Positions 54,011 to 64,000 of a stretch of DNA of 64,000 bases are shown here, piece after piece (positions within the stretch are counted from its first letter, which is position 1; the number at the start of each line of letters is the position of its first letter). The stretch comes from Meghimatium bilineatum (taxonomy: Eukaryota > Mollusca > Gastropoda > Stylommatophora > Philomycidae): NCBI GenBank assembly GCA_034231615.1, contig CM067322.1, positions 62,325,032 to 62,389,031 of the forward strand, given 5' to 3'. The position numbers were made by a program, and so were the translations under genes. The notes beneath the pieces were generated by a model. That model was not told the origin of the DNA, did not search any database, and worked only from the letters and a program-made list of their open reading frames with translations.

Positions 54011-54760
54011 TTTTAGTAATTGATTATTCTTAAGTTTTTGCACAATATCTCGAGCATATTTTTGTGATCACTTGAATATAAGGCGAATGGTTGAACGCCT
54101 ATTCAAAGATCCTCTAAAAGTTATAAGTGGCAAACACAAATATTTGCATTTTGCACTGTTACAACCAAGCCTGTAGATAAGGGGGGTGGGGGTTCAGCGG
54201 GGGGGGGGCGCTATGATTACCCACCACCCTTGTGCCAATATGGAATCAGAACATGACATTTAATATCAGGGCAAGCCAAAAAGCGGGTATCTCCCTCCCC
54301 CACCACGCTTAATAGTTTTACTCTTAAAAAAAAGTCGCAAAAATCTCACAAAAACGAATAAATTACCCACGAAAATGAGTGCCTCGTTTTCTTTAGGTGA
54401 AACCTTACCGAAGATTCATCTATTACCATGGGTACAAGCCATTTTGTAAAGTCTGTGATTATTCTTTTCAAGTACTTCAGGACATATTCGCTAGTTACAT
54501 ATGGATCTACTGCTCTGCACAAATTGGTTTTGTTTTTGTGTTCCATTTCCTCGCGTTTTCTTGGGAATCACGTCATGACAGTTTTTGTGTGGTTGTTTTC
54601 CCTTATTCCATTTCATGACATCACGAACGAATAATTGTAGGTATACCTGTTCAGACCTTCAAGCATCTGCCCCCATTTAGAATGTGTTTTTTTTTTTGGT
54701 GGTCACAACATGACATACCCAAAACATTGCTTCAGAAATAATTAACTCTTATTCATCATC
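54011..54760. other. Spacer, nothing recognised
   Basis: A G-rich patch at 54180-54210; no supported gene. Confidence 0.45.
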
Positions 54761-54761
54761 A

Positions 54762-55110
54762 TCATTTTTCTCTTGTGCCAAGCTTGGCACATAGGACATA
54801 TGACATAGCTCTCCATACGTGTTCATCCACAGCTAGTTGTTCCAGATCGTTCCTTTTCATAGCAGCTGTTGTGATTTCTTTTTTAATAGTTCTTTTCAGT
54901 GATGTTTTTGGTCTTCCCCTTTTTCTCTTACCACTAGGTGACCATGTAAAAACTTGACGTGGTATTCTGTCTTCATTCATTCTGAGTGTGTGACCGATGT
55001 ATGCCCAACGCCTTTTTCTAATAACATCTGTGATGTATTCTTCATACCCTTTATTATAACACACACATTTATATAACAATGTAATTACCATTTCAGTAGT
55101 TCAACAGTCT
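54762..55110 (-). pseudogene. LINE-F C-terminal fragment
   Basis: Minus strand, one open frame: YITDVIRKRRWAYIGHTLRM, NEDRIPRQVFTWSPSGKRKR, GRPKTSLKRTIKKEITTAAM, ending WRAMSYVLCAKLGTREK. The RWxYIGHxLR and GKRKRGRPKT segments are the usual C-terminus of endonuclease-RT LINEs. 5'-truncated, but this part has no break. Confidence 0.85.
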
Positions 55111-55231
55111 ACTTCCGTTTCTAAATATAGTGTTTCCTTTCCCAGTTTACTTGTCTTACCAGGTCACACATTAAGTATAGGTTGGGCTAGAAAAAATGTT
55201 AATTAAGTAACGTTTATCCTAAATTTGTCTA

Positions 55232-55234
<3 letters not shown>

Positions 55235-55323
<89 letters not shown>
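55235..55323. repeat. (TA)n tract
   Basis: About 89 bp of pure TA, ending where the LINE-F fragment begins. Confidence 0.97.
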
Positions 55324-55887
<564 letters not shown>

Positions 55888-56359
55888 AGAAGGAGGAGTG
55901 AAGGAGTGACCGACGTTATGAGACGTTACGATATTTGAACATATCAAGCGACCTAACGTGCCATAGCCAGAAAACCGATCGTCATTCAATTCTGTGACAC
56001 CTTACAGCAAAAATAGAGAAAAGATTGATATATAGATAGAAAGATGGCTGACATTCCAGGACCTCTATGTATCCTGTCAGTCTGTGACTAAGACAATTAT
56101 GGGGCACTGCTTCAAATACATAACCGCACTGTGCCACCAGGGTCGCAGATGTCACTTTGGTAAAGGGGGCGGGGTTATCTGAAAAGCAAACAACTAATCA
56201 TCACGCCTTTGGGAAATTAGAAAGAGGGGAGGAGCTAGTCCTACATTTAGCATGGTTCTTCATATAAAATATCATGATTCACTTTGCTAAGGCGGAAGGG
56301 AGAGGGCAGGTGAAATTGTCGAACCCTCAAATTACACCCCCCCCCCCCATCTACAGTAT

Positions 56360-56590
56360 TTATTTGCCACGCCTCTCATGGCGCTGTGAGACAACAGTTA
56401 ATTAACACTATTTCATCTTCGTTTACCACGTCTGTCAAAACGCTGGTAAAAAACAGTTAATACTATTTCATCTTTATTTACAACGCCCCTTAAGACCCTG
56501 GGAGAAAACAATTACAACTATGTCATTTCTGTTTACCACGCCTCTCAGACGTGGCTAACCCTAAGAGGCTTGGAGAAAACAACCAATACT
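56360..56590 (+). repeat. Degenerate 55-59-bp tandem repeat, four units
   Basis: TTTACCACGCCTCTCA-like starts at about 56362, 56421, 56476 and 56531, each followed by GCTG.GAGAAAACA and ACTATTTCATCTT. Confidence 0.75.
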
Positions 56591-56639
56591 ATGAATACAA
56601 GCAACAATTTCTAATATGTTAATAATTTGACAATGGCTA

Positions 56640-58390
56640 GAAAGAAAATTCAGTGAAATAGAAGAGATGTCCATACAACAGAAAACAAAATTAATGTATA
56701 AGGAGATAAGGATGATAGAAAATAAGAAAAATCCTATAAATGGGAATTGCTGCAAAAAAGATAAAAACGGAAAAATAATATTTGATAACAGAGAAGTACT
56801 TACAAGATGGGCATATTATGTGACAGAAATGTTTGACGACCAACGGAACAAAAAAAACAACAATACACAACAATGATGGACCAGAATACTGAAAGCGAAG
56901 TAGAAAATGCAATAAAATCAATAAAATGTGGAAAGGCTACAGGTTCCAACAACATAACAGCAGACATTATAAAAAATCTAAATGAATTTGGTGTGGATAT
57001 TATCAAAGAACTTTGCAATTACATATATGAAACATGTCACATACCTAAAGACCTAATATCATCAATATTCATACCATTACCTAAGAAGCCCAGTGCTATG
57101 GACTGTACATAATATAGAACAATAAGTCTAATGAGTTATTCAACTAAAATACTCCTCAAGATAATACATAAAAGAATTAAAAATAAGATAGACACGGAGG
57201 TCAGTGAAAAATAATTCAGTTTTAGGAAAAACAAAGTAACCAGAGAAGCTATACTTAGTATCCCACTAGTTATAAATATATAGAAGTCCAAAAAAAGTAT
57301 CTACATTTGCTTCATAGACTACAGCAAGACCTTTGACAGAGTCCAACATGAAAAATTAATCAAATGTCTTTAAAAAAAATAGACATAGATGGAAAAGACA
57401 TCAGACTGATTAGAAATATATACTGGATACAGACTGCATAAGTAAGGTGTGAAAACAGCTACTCTCCATACATAGAAATAAGAAGAGATGTAAGACAAGG
57501 TTGCATTTTATCACCAAACCTATTTAATATCTACAAAGAGAATATCTTCAAAAATATAGAAGAAATCCCACGACTCAAGATCAATGGGAAAATAATAAAC
57601 AACCTTAGATATGCAGATGACAATGTTCTTTTAACAGAAAGTGAACATGAACTACAAAGACTAATAGATCAAGTCCATAAATCAAGTAATAAATATTGAC
57701 TGGATATAAATATCCAAAAAACAAAAACCATGATAATCAGCAAGGACACAGAAGAACAAGAGCTAAACATAAATATATATATAGAGAAACTACAAGTAAA
57801 ACATTATCAATATCTTGGACACATAGTCACAAATGATGGCAGATGTGAAACAGAAGTTAAAAGGAGAATAGGAATGGCCAAAAATACCTTCAATGACATG
57901 AGGGAAATAGTAACATCTAAACAAATTACAAACAAGTTAAAAATGATAATTATAAAATGCTACATCTATTCTATATTAATGTATGAATCAGAAACATGTA
58001 CACTAAATAAACAATTAGAAGACATAATTGATGCCTTTGAGATGTGGGTATATAGAAGAATAGGGAGAACATCATAGAAAGAGAAGAAAACAAATAAAGA
58101 GGTGCTAAAAACACTTAAAATGAAGAAAGAACTACTAAGAGAAATAACAATCAGGCAAATAAAATAATTTGGACACATTAAAAGACATGACACTTTATTA
58201 AAAACCTTACTTGAGGGTAACGTCAAAAGGAAGCGAGCAAGAGGTAGGCAGAGATACAAGTTGAAGAGTAACATCACAAGATGAACAGGTTACATTCTAG
58301 CAGAGTGCACCACCAAGACAAGAGACAGGGGATGTTGGAGATCTGTTGCAACTAACCTTCGTTGCAGAGACGGCACTTGATGATGATGAT
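56640..58390 (+). pseudogene. LINE-G: RT and C-terminus
   Basis: Plus strand, much broken but in order: EVENAIKSIKCGKATGSNNI (56891), YIYETCHIPKDLISSIFIPL, YRTISLMSYSTKILLKII, CFIDYSKTFDRVQHEKLI (catalytic Asp), RRDVRQGCILSPNLFNIY (57481-57534), LRYADDNVLLTESEHELQ (YADD at 57610-57621), then YLGHIVTNDGRCETEVKRRI and AFEMWVYRRIGRTS. It ends IKRHDTLLKTLLEG and SNITR, with the last stop near 58380. No RNase H. The RT motif set is intact, but stops are many. Confidence 0.92.
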
Positions 58391-58439
58391 ATATTGGATA
58401 CGATTGAAATTAAATCATTACCAACACATCATTTAAGAC

Positions 58440-58640
58440 AAGTGCAAGCAAGTCCAAACATTATCAGCAATATATAATTAGACGCTTGATACACGTGCTA
58501 CTACAACCTAAACATCAACATCATCACCATCATAATCATGATGTTATCAGTAATAAGACGCTTGATATATTACTACTATTGCTATTACGGTCGAATGAAA
58601 CATTAACATTATCATCGTCATCTTCAGAAATAAGAACGCT
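58440..58640 (+). repeat. Imperfect repeat with TAATAAGACGCTTGATA
   Basis: TAATTAGACGCTTGATACAC at 58476 and TAATAAGACGCTTGATATAT at 58551, with CATCATCACCATCAT-type sequence between. The same pair recurs at 60699 and 60804. Confidence 0.7.
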
Positions 58641-58674
58641 CGTGTGTTTCTAGCGTTCGTGAGGGAATCACATA

Positions 58675-58798
58675 ATAATCTATTACCTACCACATATGTC
58701 GTCGGATGCAACTAAGGAGTTTTGGGGTAGAGTTGGCGGTCTTATCCCGTATAGCAGCAAAGTGAGCCAAAATTCACAATAAAGTATAATGTGTCAGA
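58675..58798 (+). repeat. SINE-A, 5' part
   Basis: CACATATGTCGTCGGATGCA, GGGGTAGAGTTGGCGGTCTT and ATCCCGTATAG, then AATGTGTCAG, where it is cut at the PLE-tail element. Confidence 0.6.
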
Positions 58799-59150
58799 AT
58801 CAAAATAGGTATTTGTGTTACACAAAAATAAGTCGATAATGACACAGTGACAGACCACTTTTCGACTAAAAAGCCTTCATCAGGACAAACAAAAGGCAAA
58901 ACATACACAGAGACACACATGGTGGTGATAGGAAAGAAAAGTAAAAAGGAGAGTAGTGAGGGAAAGACAGAGGAAGCAAAGATAGGGTAGTATGACAGTG
59001 GAAAAGAAGGTGTGAAGGGAAGACGAAAGTGGTAAGTAAGGAGGGCAAAGTGCACAGAAAAAGTAAAAGAACAGATGGAGTGGAAATGATAAGATATAAT
59101 GCAAATAAAATAAAATGAAATTAAAAATGTACTTGGTTCCATAGATAAAC
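58799..59150 (-). mobile_element. PLE-tail element with pyrimidine-rich body
   Basis: Minus strand: a C/T-rich body (59100-58930), then TTTGTCCTGATGAAGGCTTT, TTAGTCGAAAA, GTGTCATTATCGAC and TGTAACACAAATACCTATTT. The hairpin is GGCT-UUUU-AGUC, complete in this copy. The long open frame over the body is only a lack of stops in a C/T-rich strand. Confidence 0.7.
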
Positions 59151-59153
59151 TGT

Positions 59154-59225
59154 AATCCATCCATCCACCCACCCACCCATCCACCTATCCATCCATCCAT
59201 CCATCCATCTATCTATCTATCTATA
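59154..59225. repeat. (CCAT)n/(CTAT)n microsatellite
   Basis: ATCCATCCACCCACCCATCC grading into CTATCTATCTAT over about 70 bp. Confidence 0.95.
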
Positions 59226-59640
59226 CGCTGCAATCCGTTTGTGCCTCGCAGCGTAAGGGGTAGAAGAGTTCCCTGGAGATGGCCTTCTTGTGTGCTGTTT
59301 GTAGGCTTGTTACCGCAGCCTCTTTGATTTCTGTGGTCCATCTTTTACACGATCTTCCTGTGGCTTTATAGCCGTGGTGTCTATGTGTCGTGGTTACTTG
59401 TGGCATACTATATGTTGTTGGTCTGAATGTGTGTGCAATACATTAAATATTTTGTCTCTATGTATTCTAATACTGGTACTGTTTCGGTTATCCGTCTGAT
59501 GTTATAATTTCTAATTCTATTTCTTAATGACACCCTGCTGTTATTAGTTTTCTTTTGTTTCGTGATGTTGTCCAGATACGGCACTGGTAACACAGTGATT
59601 GGATAATAACAGTCTTGCATTACCAATAAAGAATATGCAA
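59226..59640 (-). pseudogene. LINE-D C-terminal fragment
   Basis: Minus strand: TVIIQSLCYQCRIWTT (about 59615), NKRKLITAGCH, RNRIRNYNIRRITETVPVLEYIE region, then after a frameshift GYKATGRSCKRWTTEIKEAA, VTSLQTAHKKAISRELFYPL and RCEAQTDCSV. Similar to 31032-31483. Confidence 0.78.
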
Positions 59641-59646
59641 CGTTAG

Positions 59647-60640
59647 TTAGTTAGTCGTCGGATCATCATCACTGCAAACTGGACACGTCCATAGTTGCTC
59701 CGATCTCTCCTTAAGTGTATCTGCCATTACACTTCTGCTGACACTGCCGGTCCTATGCTGGTTGACCATCATTCTTCTGCGCCCTCTAAAATGTTCACTT
59801 CTAGCAACACCGCATTTCAATCCCTGATCTCTAATCCTAGCCATTGAAAAGGAATCATCATCCACATTAGTCTCACTCTCGCGTGTTATATCTCTTAAGG
59901 AGTTCAAAACGTCAACGCGATCTATTGCCCCATCGCCCTGTGCCACAATCGCGCACGATGCCAGTTGATCCGCTCTTTCATTGCCTCGAACGCCCACATT
60001 TCCCGGCACGAAAATAAATGTAGCTACTTTCAAACTAGCCAAACTTCTCAAGGCCTCAATCCACTGTTCGCGAACGAGACCCACTTGTACCTTCTTAATT
60101 ATACTCATAGAGTCACTCAAGATGCAGACCTGCGTTACCTTCTGTGTGCGTAGCCACTCAAATGCCTTGGTCACCGCCATAGTCTCCATGGTCATACTAC
60201 TCGTAGTGACCGCAAAGGCACCACTCTCCTCCTTGATCGTCTTACCTGCGCACTGAGCTGTGAAGGCCCAAGCACTGCCAACATGTCTAATCACAGTTTC
60301 ATCAGTGTATATAATCACATTCCACTCTTTAGTATTCTCACTGATTAAAGCCTGCACTCCTATTTCCACAGCTGTGGGACACCATTCTCTGCATTCCCTG
60401 TTAAGTGATATTACTACTCTCAAACAAGTTTCGAAATCTGTGGGTAGGCCTATCCGTTCCGCACCTGCTGCCACAACCTGCAATCTGTACACGCTTTCTA
60501 TGACATCCTCAGCACGTTCCATCCACGACTTCCCTCTCTTGAGTCTGCTGCCTTTAACTTTCTGTATTTCGGAATGCAACGGGTGTTCCTTATATTTGAA
60601 GGTACGCAACGTATTACGTTCGATATCTTATATCTATATC
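59647..60640 (-). pseudogene. LINE-B RNase H region, longest open copy (320 codons)
   Basis: A single minus-strand frame (60609-59647). RT-end sequence HPLHSEIQKVKGSRLKRGKS precedes RNase H with NVIIYTDETVIRHVGSAWAF (first Asp kept; the usual DGS is DET), SMTMETMAVTKAFEW (Glu), CILSDSMSIIKK (Asp) and FVPGNVGVRGNERADQLASC, where the usual GHxG His is Asn. It ends HRTGSVSRSVMADTLKERSE, QLWTCPVCSDDD. So two active-site positions deviate although the frame is open. The 3' end has a (TTAG)n-like tract at 59641-59653. It has no upstream RT and no start context, so it is a 5'-truncated copy. Confidence 0.88.
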
Positions 60641-60644
60641 TGTA

Positions 60645-60692
60645 AATATATCCTGTTAAGCTGTTGAAGTTTGAGAACGAACGAGGAAGAAC
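60645..60692 (+). repeat. SINE-A 3' tail only
   Basis: ATCCTGTTAAGCTGTTGAAG then TTTGAGAACGAACGAGGAAG is the last ~45 bp of SINE-A. Confidence 0.65.
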
Positions 60693-60694
60693 AA

Positions 60695-60845
60695 TAATAA
60701 TAAGACGCTTGATACGCGTGCTACTATAGATGAAACATCATCATAAACATCTTCGGCATCGTCATCATCATTATGATCATTATCCTCATCATCATAATCA
60801 TCAGTAATAAGACGCTTGATATCTGCACTACTACTACAGTACAAA
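60695..60845 (+). repeat. Imperfect repeat, second block
   Basis: TAATAAGACGCTTGATACGC (60699) and TAATAAGACGCTTGATATCT (60804), with (ATC)-rich filler; matches 58440-58640. Confidence 0.7.
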
Positions 60846-61102
60846 CATCATAGCACTGCTATGTGTTCAACATAACACCGACCACATTTACTTTCTCCTA
60901 TTATTCTGATGTCCATTTCATGTTACCGGGTCGCTCACATGCCATTCTGTGGTTTTAAGACATGTTCAACAACTGGAAAGATTATCGTGTTATGAAACGC
61001 TTTGCTGCTGTATCACCTTATATTAGACAGACCATGAAGTTTCATGATCACATTAGAACCAGGTCAGAGGACGAAGGATGACCATATAATTATTTGTAAT
61101 TA

Positions 61103-61459
61103 GGGAGTTGTCAATAAATTACGTCAAAATTTGTGACCAATTTTAGATCCCCTTTCTTCCCTCTTCAGCAACTGTCAAGAGTACAGAGCTTAACTAAGTA
61201 AAAAAAAAAATTTCCCTCCACCCCAAACCCCCCTCCCCCTTACAAACACGATTGTATTTCAGTAGCAAAAATTACGAAAAACCTACATTTGTTGTTTCGC
61301 ATTTTTATTTTTTAAAATTTTTACAGTGTAATTGATTTATAAAAACAGTTTGGTGACGCCGAATTTTGTCAAACTTTCCCGCCTTGTCAACAGCTGTCAC
61401 ACTTTCCCAAACTCACTACCCTTCCCCCTCAATTGTTGACGTAATTTATGGACAGTCCC
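61103..61459. mobile_element. MITE family M copy
   Basis: Left GGGAGTTGTCAATAAATTAC, right TTGTTGACGTAATTTATGGACAGTCCC. About 357 bp; subterminal TGTCAAAGTTTGAC-like blocks are shared with other copies. Confidence 0.85.
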
Positions 61460-61649
61460 TTACTTCTAGTGCGGCAATTCATGACAGGAAACAACAGAAC
61501 AATAACTTACACCACATCAAAACCCTTAGTTCAAAGGTTAATAACAACGCACTTCTACAACCGAAAATCTACCACACGGATCAAGGACAACTCTACAATC
61601 ATAAATCTATTATTCAAATTTGACAGCCTCTTATAAGTTTTGCATATTT

Positions 61650-61785
61650 TTTTTATGTCCCGGGGGTTTGAACCACAGAATCCCAAACGCATATAACACG
61701 GTGCCCCTGCGCTGACGAGATGTTTAAAACGTGGCATTTCTTTGAACATGAGCGATAAGACAATCGCTCAGCCATGTATATTGCC
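61650..61785 (-). repeat. tRNA-like SINE head
   Basis: Minus strand: ATGGCTGAGCGATTGTCTTA (A-box region) and GTGGTTCAAACCCCCGGGAC (B box) about 75 bp apart. Longer than a plain tRNA, and the stems are incomplete, so a SINE head or tRNA pseudogene. Confidence 0.55.
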
Positions 61786-61979
61786 AGCATTAGAATAATG
61801 TAAAAAACTGCACTTGATAACATAATTGGTTGTACTTGGTAGATAGGTCAATGAGACTTCTACAAATAACTGAATACAAGTACAAAATAGGGTCATAGAT
61901 ACGACTTCGATAAAAGGGTGGGGGGGGGGGGGAGGGGGGAGGAATAAATCGAAAACAAATTCTACTTTGTATGTCCCCT

Positions 61980-62775
61980 TTGATGGCATTTTACTTCTTC
62001 TGTCTATTTTACTCACCTGGTCCGGCTCTGTGTCACTTTGGTGTGTTCTTCTATCATAAATGATGATGACCATTTGTTTGTTGATGACCAAATGATGATG
62101 GCTAATTGGCCCTATTCTGGCTGTAAATGTCCTTGGACAGTTCGGGCATGGGATGACCACTGTAGACATATTTTAGTCTATCCCTGACTTTCTAGCTGCT
62201 CTCCGCTGTTGAGCTGCTGCATTTCTCCTCTTTTCACAAGATGATTCGCTCTTTTTGACTGTAGAGCGTCATGTAGATCTATTTTGTGCAAGTTCTTCAC
62301 GTGTGTCTTGGTCTATTTCAAATACTTTCAGTGAGGACTTTAACGAGTCCTTGTAGCGCTTCTTTTGGCTACCTTGAGATCGTTTATCCTTCTCCAGCTC
62401 ACCATAGAGAAGTATATTTGGCAGGTGATGGTCTGGCATACGCACCAAATGACCTGCCCAACGAATATGTCTCTGCATCAGGATAGTGTCAATGCGGGGG
62501 ATACCAGCTCTGTCAAGGAGAGTGGTATCTGGAATCTTGTCTTGCCATCTGATGTTCATAACTTTTCTGAGACAAGTTATATGAAAGTGATTGAGTTTCC
62601 TCACATGACGTCAATACACAGTCCATGTTTCACTAGCGTATAACAGCACTGGAAATACCACTGCTCTATAAACATTCAGCTTAGTCTGTAGGTTAATGCC
62701 ATTTCTACGCCAAACATTTGCGTACAATCTGCCAAAAGTGCTGCTTGCCTTTGCGATCCTTGTATACACTACATC
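61980..62775 (-). pseudogene. LINE-E C-terminal part with zinc-finger-like end
   Basis: Minus strand: VYTRIAKASSTFGRLYANVW, RRNGINLQTKLNVYRAVVFP, LLYASETWTVY, then (frame change near 62605) RKLNHFHITCLRKVMNIRWQ, DKIPDTTLLDRAGIPRIDTI, RHIRWAGHLVRMPDHHLPNI and YGELEKDKRSQGSQKKRYKD. It ends with CPNCPRTFTARIGPISHHH (about 62145-62090), a C2H2-like finger typical of this LINE group. The RT core is missing; 5'-truncated at the junction with LINE-D. Confidence 0.88.
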
Positions 62776-63405
62776 ATCAACGTTGGCATTTTGTGAAGTT
62801 TTCTTTTGTCTTGTGCTGTCATTGTCCTGGTTTGGCACTGGTAGCACAGTGATGGGATAATAAGTGTTATGTAATGCAACTTTAGTGTCTATGTTTATAT
62901 CTTTATTCTTAAAAATACGTGCCATCTGTCCGAGGATCTGGTATGTTTTGTTTGCTCTATTTTATAACTCTTTACTGTTTTTTTCCCCTTCATTCGGTAT
63001 AGTGCTTTGTAAGTAAGTGAACTTTTTTTTTTACCTATTTACGGTGTTTATTATCGATGGAGAGTGATATTTCTTTCTTTCTTGGCTATTGCCATTATTT
63101 CGGTTCTTTTCAATATTGATCTTCATATTGAATTTTTGACATACTGTTCACATGTTCTTGCAATTTTACTCTGATGTCGCTATTAATACTTGGTCGTCTG
63201 TAAAGAGTAGTTCGTTCAATTTGTCGTTCATGTTATGTTCTTCGTTGGTAGGTGTTAGTTTATAGATGTGGTCAATATAAGTTATAAAAAGTAGAAGGGA
63301 TATGGATACATCCCTGGTGAACTCCTGATTGCATTTGGAACTTATTTGATACTCCTGTATTTGTTCTTACTTCATATTGGCTAGAATAAATACAGGAGTA
63401 GTAGA
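62776..63405 (-). pseudogene. LINE-D: end of RT
   Basis: Minus strand: FQMQSGVHQGCIHIPSTFYN (RT block before the active site; about 63340), NDKLNELLFTDDQVLIATSE (TDDQ where YADD/FADD is usual; about 63215), KKFTYLQSTIPNEG, NRANKTYQILGQMARIFKNK and VALHNT. Several frame changes. The last part before 62776 matches the YQC.TWTT region at 59.6 and 31.4 kb. Confidence 0.8.
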
Positions 63406-63439
63406 TAAATCACTACGACCAAAAAATGATGGATTAAAT

Positions 63440-63715
63440 AACTGCATTCCCGTCTGGTGTCCACGTACTTAGAATGAAGGAAGACAGAATCCCACAACAA
63501 GCCTTCATGTGGACTACAGACGGGCAAAGAAAACAGGGAAGACCAAAAACAAAGCTCAGAAGAACATTTAAAATTTGAATGAATTAAAATCAACAGGCAT
63601 AAATGCACAAGACCTGCAATCCTTAACAACTGACCGACAGGCATGGAGAACTATAACATCCGCCCTATGTGTCAAACTTGGCAGAAGAGGAACTGACTGA
63701 CTGAATAGAAAATGT
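63440..63715 (+). pseudogene. LINE-F C-terminal fragment
   Basis: Plus strand: RMKEDRIPQQAFMWTTDGQR, KQGRPKTKLRRTFKI, then after a stop QLTDRHGEL-like and VKLGRRGTD. Closest to 13074-13560 (shared ELKSTGINAQDLQS). Confidence 0.82.
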
Positions 63716-64000
63716 AAAGAAGAACTTATCTAAGGAATATGTAAGTTGTAGTGTGAATTGTGTAGACAGCGCAGGGAATGGACAGGTATCAGAATAGAGG
63801 TGACAAAACAAGATCTTGTCCAGTTGCGCTAAAGAATTAAAAAAGTACGATCATATGCAAAGAAGGTTCAATTCAGCAGAGAAACCACCACACGTGGATG
63901 AGATTTTATTTCCGGCTAGAAAGTGCTTGAGAGATCATCTGCCTACTGTACGATCACATAGAGTATGAGACTGAAAATTTAGCCAGTGACAACGGAACTC
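63716..64000. other. Terminal spacer, nothing recognised
   Basis: No coding motif and no repeat match seen. Confidence 0.45.

Noticed and set aside
58774-59200. Minus-strand hydrophobic frames (60-136 codons)
   Set aside because: C/T-rich body of the PLE-tail element; low complexity explains both the lack of stops and the hydrophobic look.

Overview
The window reads as nuclear DNA of an invertebrate animal. It has long AT-rich spacers, many non-LTR retrotransposon (LINE) fragments, tRNA-derived and other SINEs, Penelope-like element (PLE) pieces, a mariner, MITEs, minisatellites and (TA)n tracts. There are no bacterial operons, no ribosome-binding-site/ORF layout and no rRNA. I lean towards a mollusc, perhaps a gastropod, because some SINE bodies carry a 'TGTCGTAAGAGGCGACT'-type core that I associate with molluscan repeats. 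That placement is an inference of low confidence. The only host-gene piece I can support is one exon of a steroid 5-alpha-reductase (SRD5A-like) gene at 29470-29636, minus strand, with splice signals on both sides. Nearly every other long open frame is a retroelement relic or an artefact of tandem repeats.

I use working labels for repeat families, because no database could be searched. LINE-A has an APE-type endonuclease, RT, RNase H and a (GAA)n 3' tail; copies are at 14.3, 24.6-27.5, 42.5 and 46.5-49.8 kb. LINE-B has an RNase H ending in a Cys-pair 'WTCPVC' tail; copies are at 0, 3.6, 5.9, 8.1, 17.7, 30.1, 31.5 and 59.6 kb. LINE-C is at 9.2-11 kb. LINE-D is at 31.0, 59.2 and 62.8 kb. LINE-E has a C-terminal zinc-finger-like tail and is at 62 kb. 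LINE-F is at 13.1, 54.8, 55.3 and 63.4 kb. LINE-G is at 56.6-58.4 kb, with 3' pieces at 16.5, 17.2 and 19.6 kb. SINE-A ends like LINE-A, and SINE-C ends like LINE-C.

Layout: 0-11 kb holds LINE-B relics, a mariner nested in a MITE, a PLE-tail insertion and LINE-C. 11-24 kb holds PLE tails, tRNA-SINEs, short LINE ends, small tandem arrays and a PLE GIY-YIG endonuclease fragment. 24.6-27.5 kb is one LINE-A split by another LINE-A. 28-30 kb contains the SRD5A-like exon. 30-32 kb holds LINE-B and LINE-D ends. 32.4-38 kb is a cluster of four unrelated minisatellites (54, 46, 42 and 34 bp) mixed with (TA)n and a MITE. 38-46 kb holds MITEs, SINEs and a 5'-truncated LINE-A. 46.5-49.8 kb is the best preserved LINE-A. 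50-53 kb has a PLE fragment with outward-facing inverted ends plus SINEs. 53.8-64 kb holds LINE-F, LINE-G, LINE-B, LINE-D and LINE-E pieces, long (TA)n tracts and a MITE.

The most interesting structural thread is a short conserved hairpin tail. It reads CTGATGA, then a 3-4 bp stem with a 4-6 nt loop, then GAAAC. It recurs at about ten loci, two of them next to PLE endonuclease fragments. The stem bases differ between copies but pairing is kept, which recalls the hammerhead ribozymes reported in PLEs. I could not assemble all three hammerhead helices, so this remains a hypothesis.
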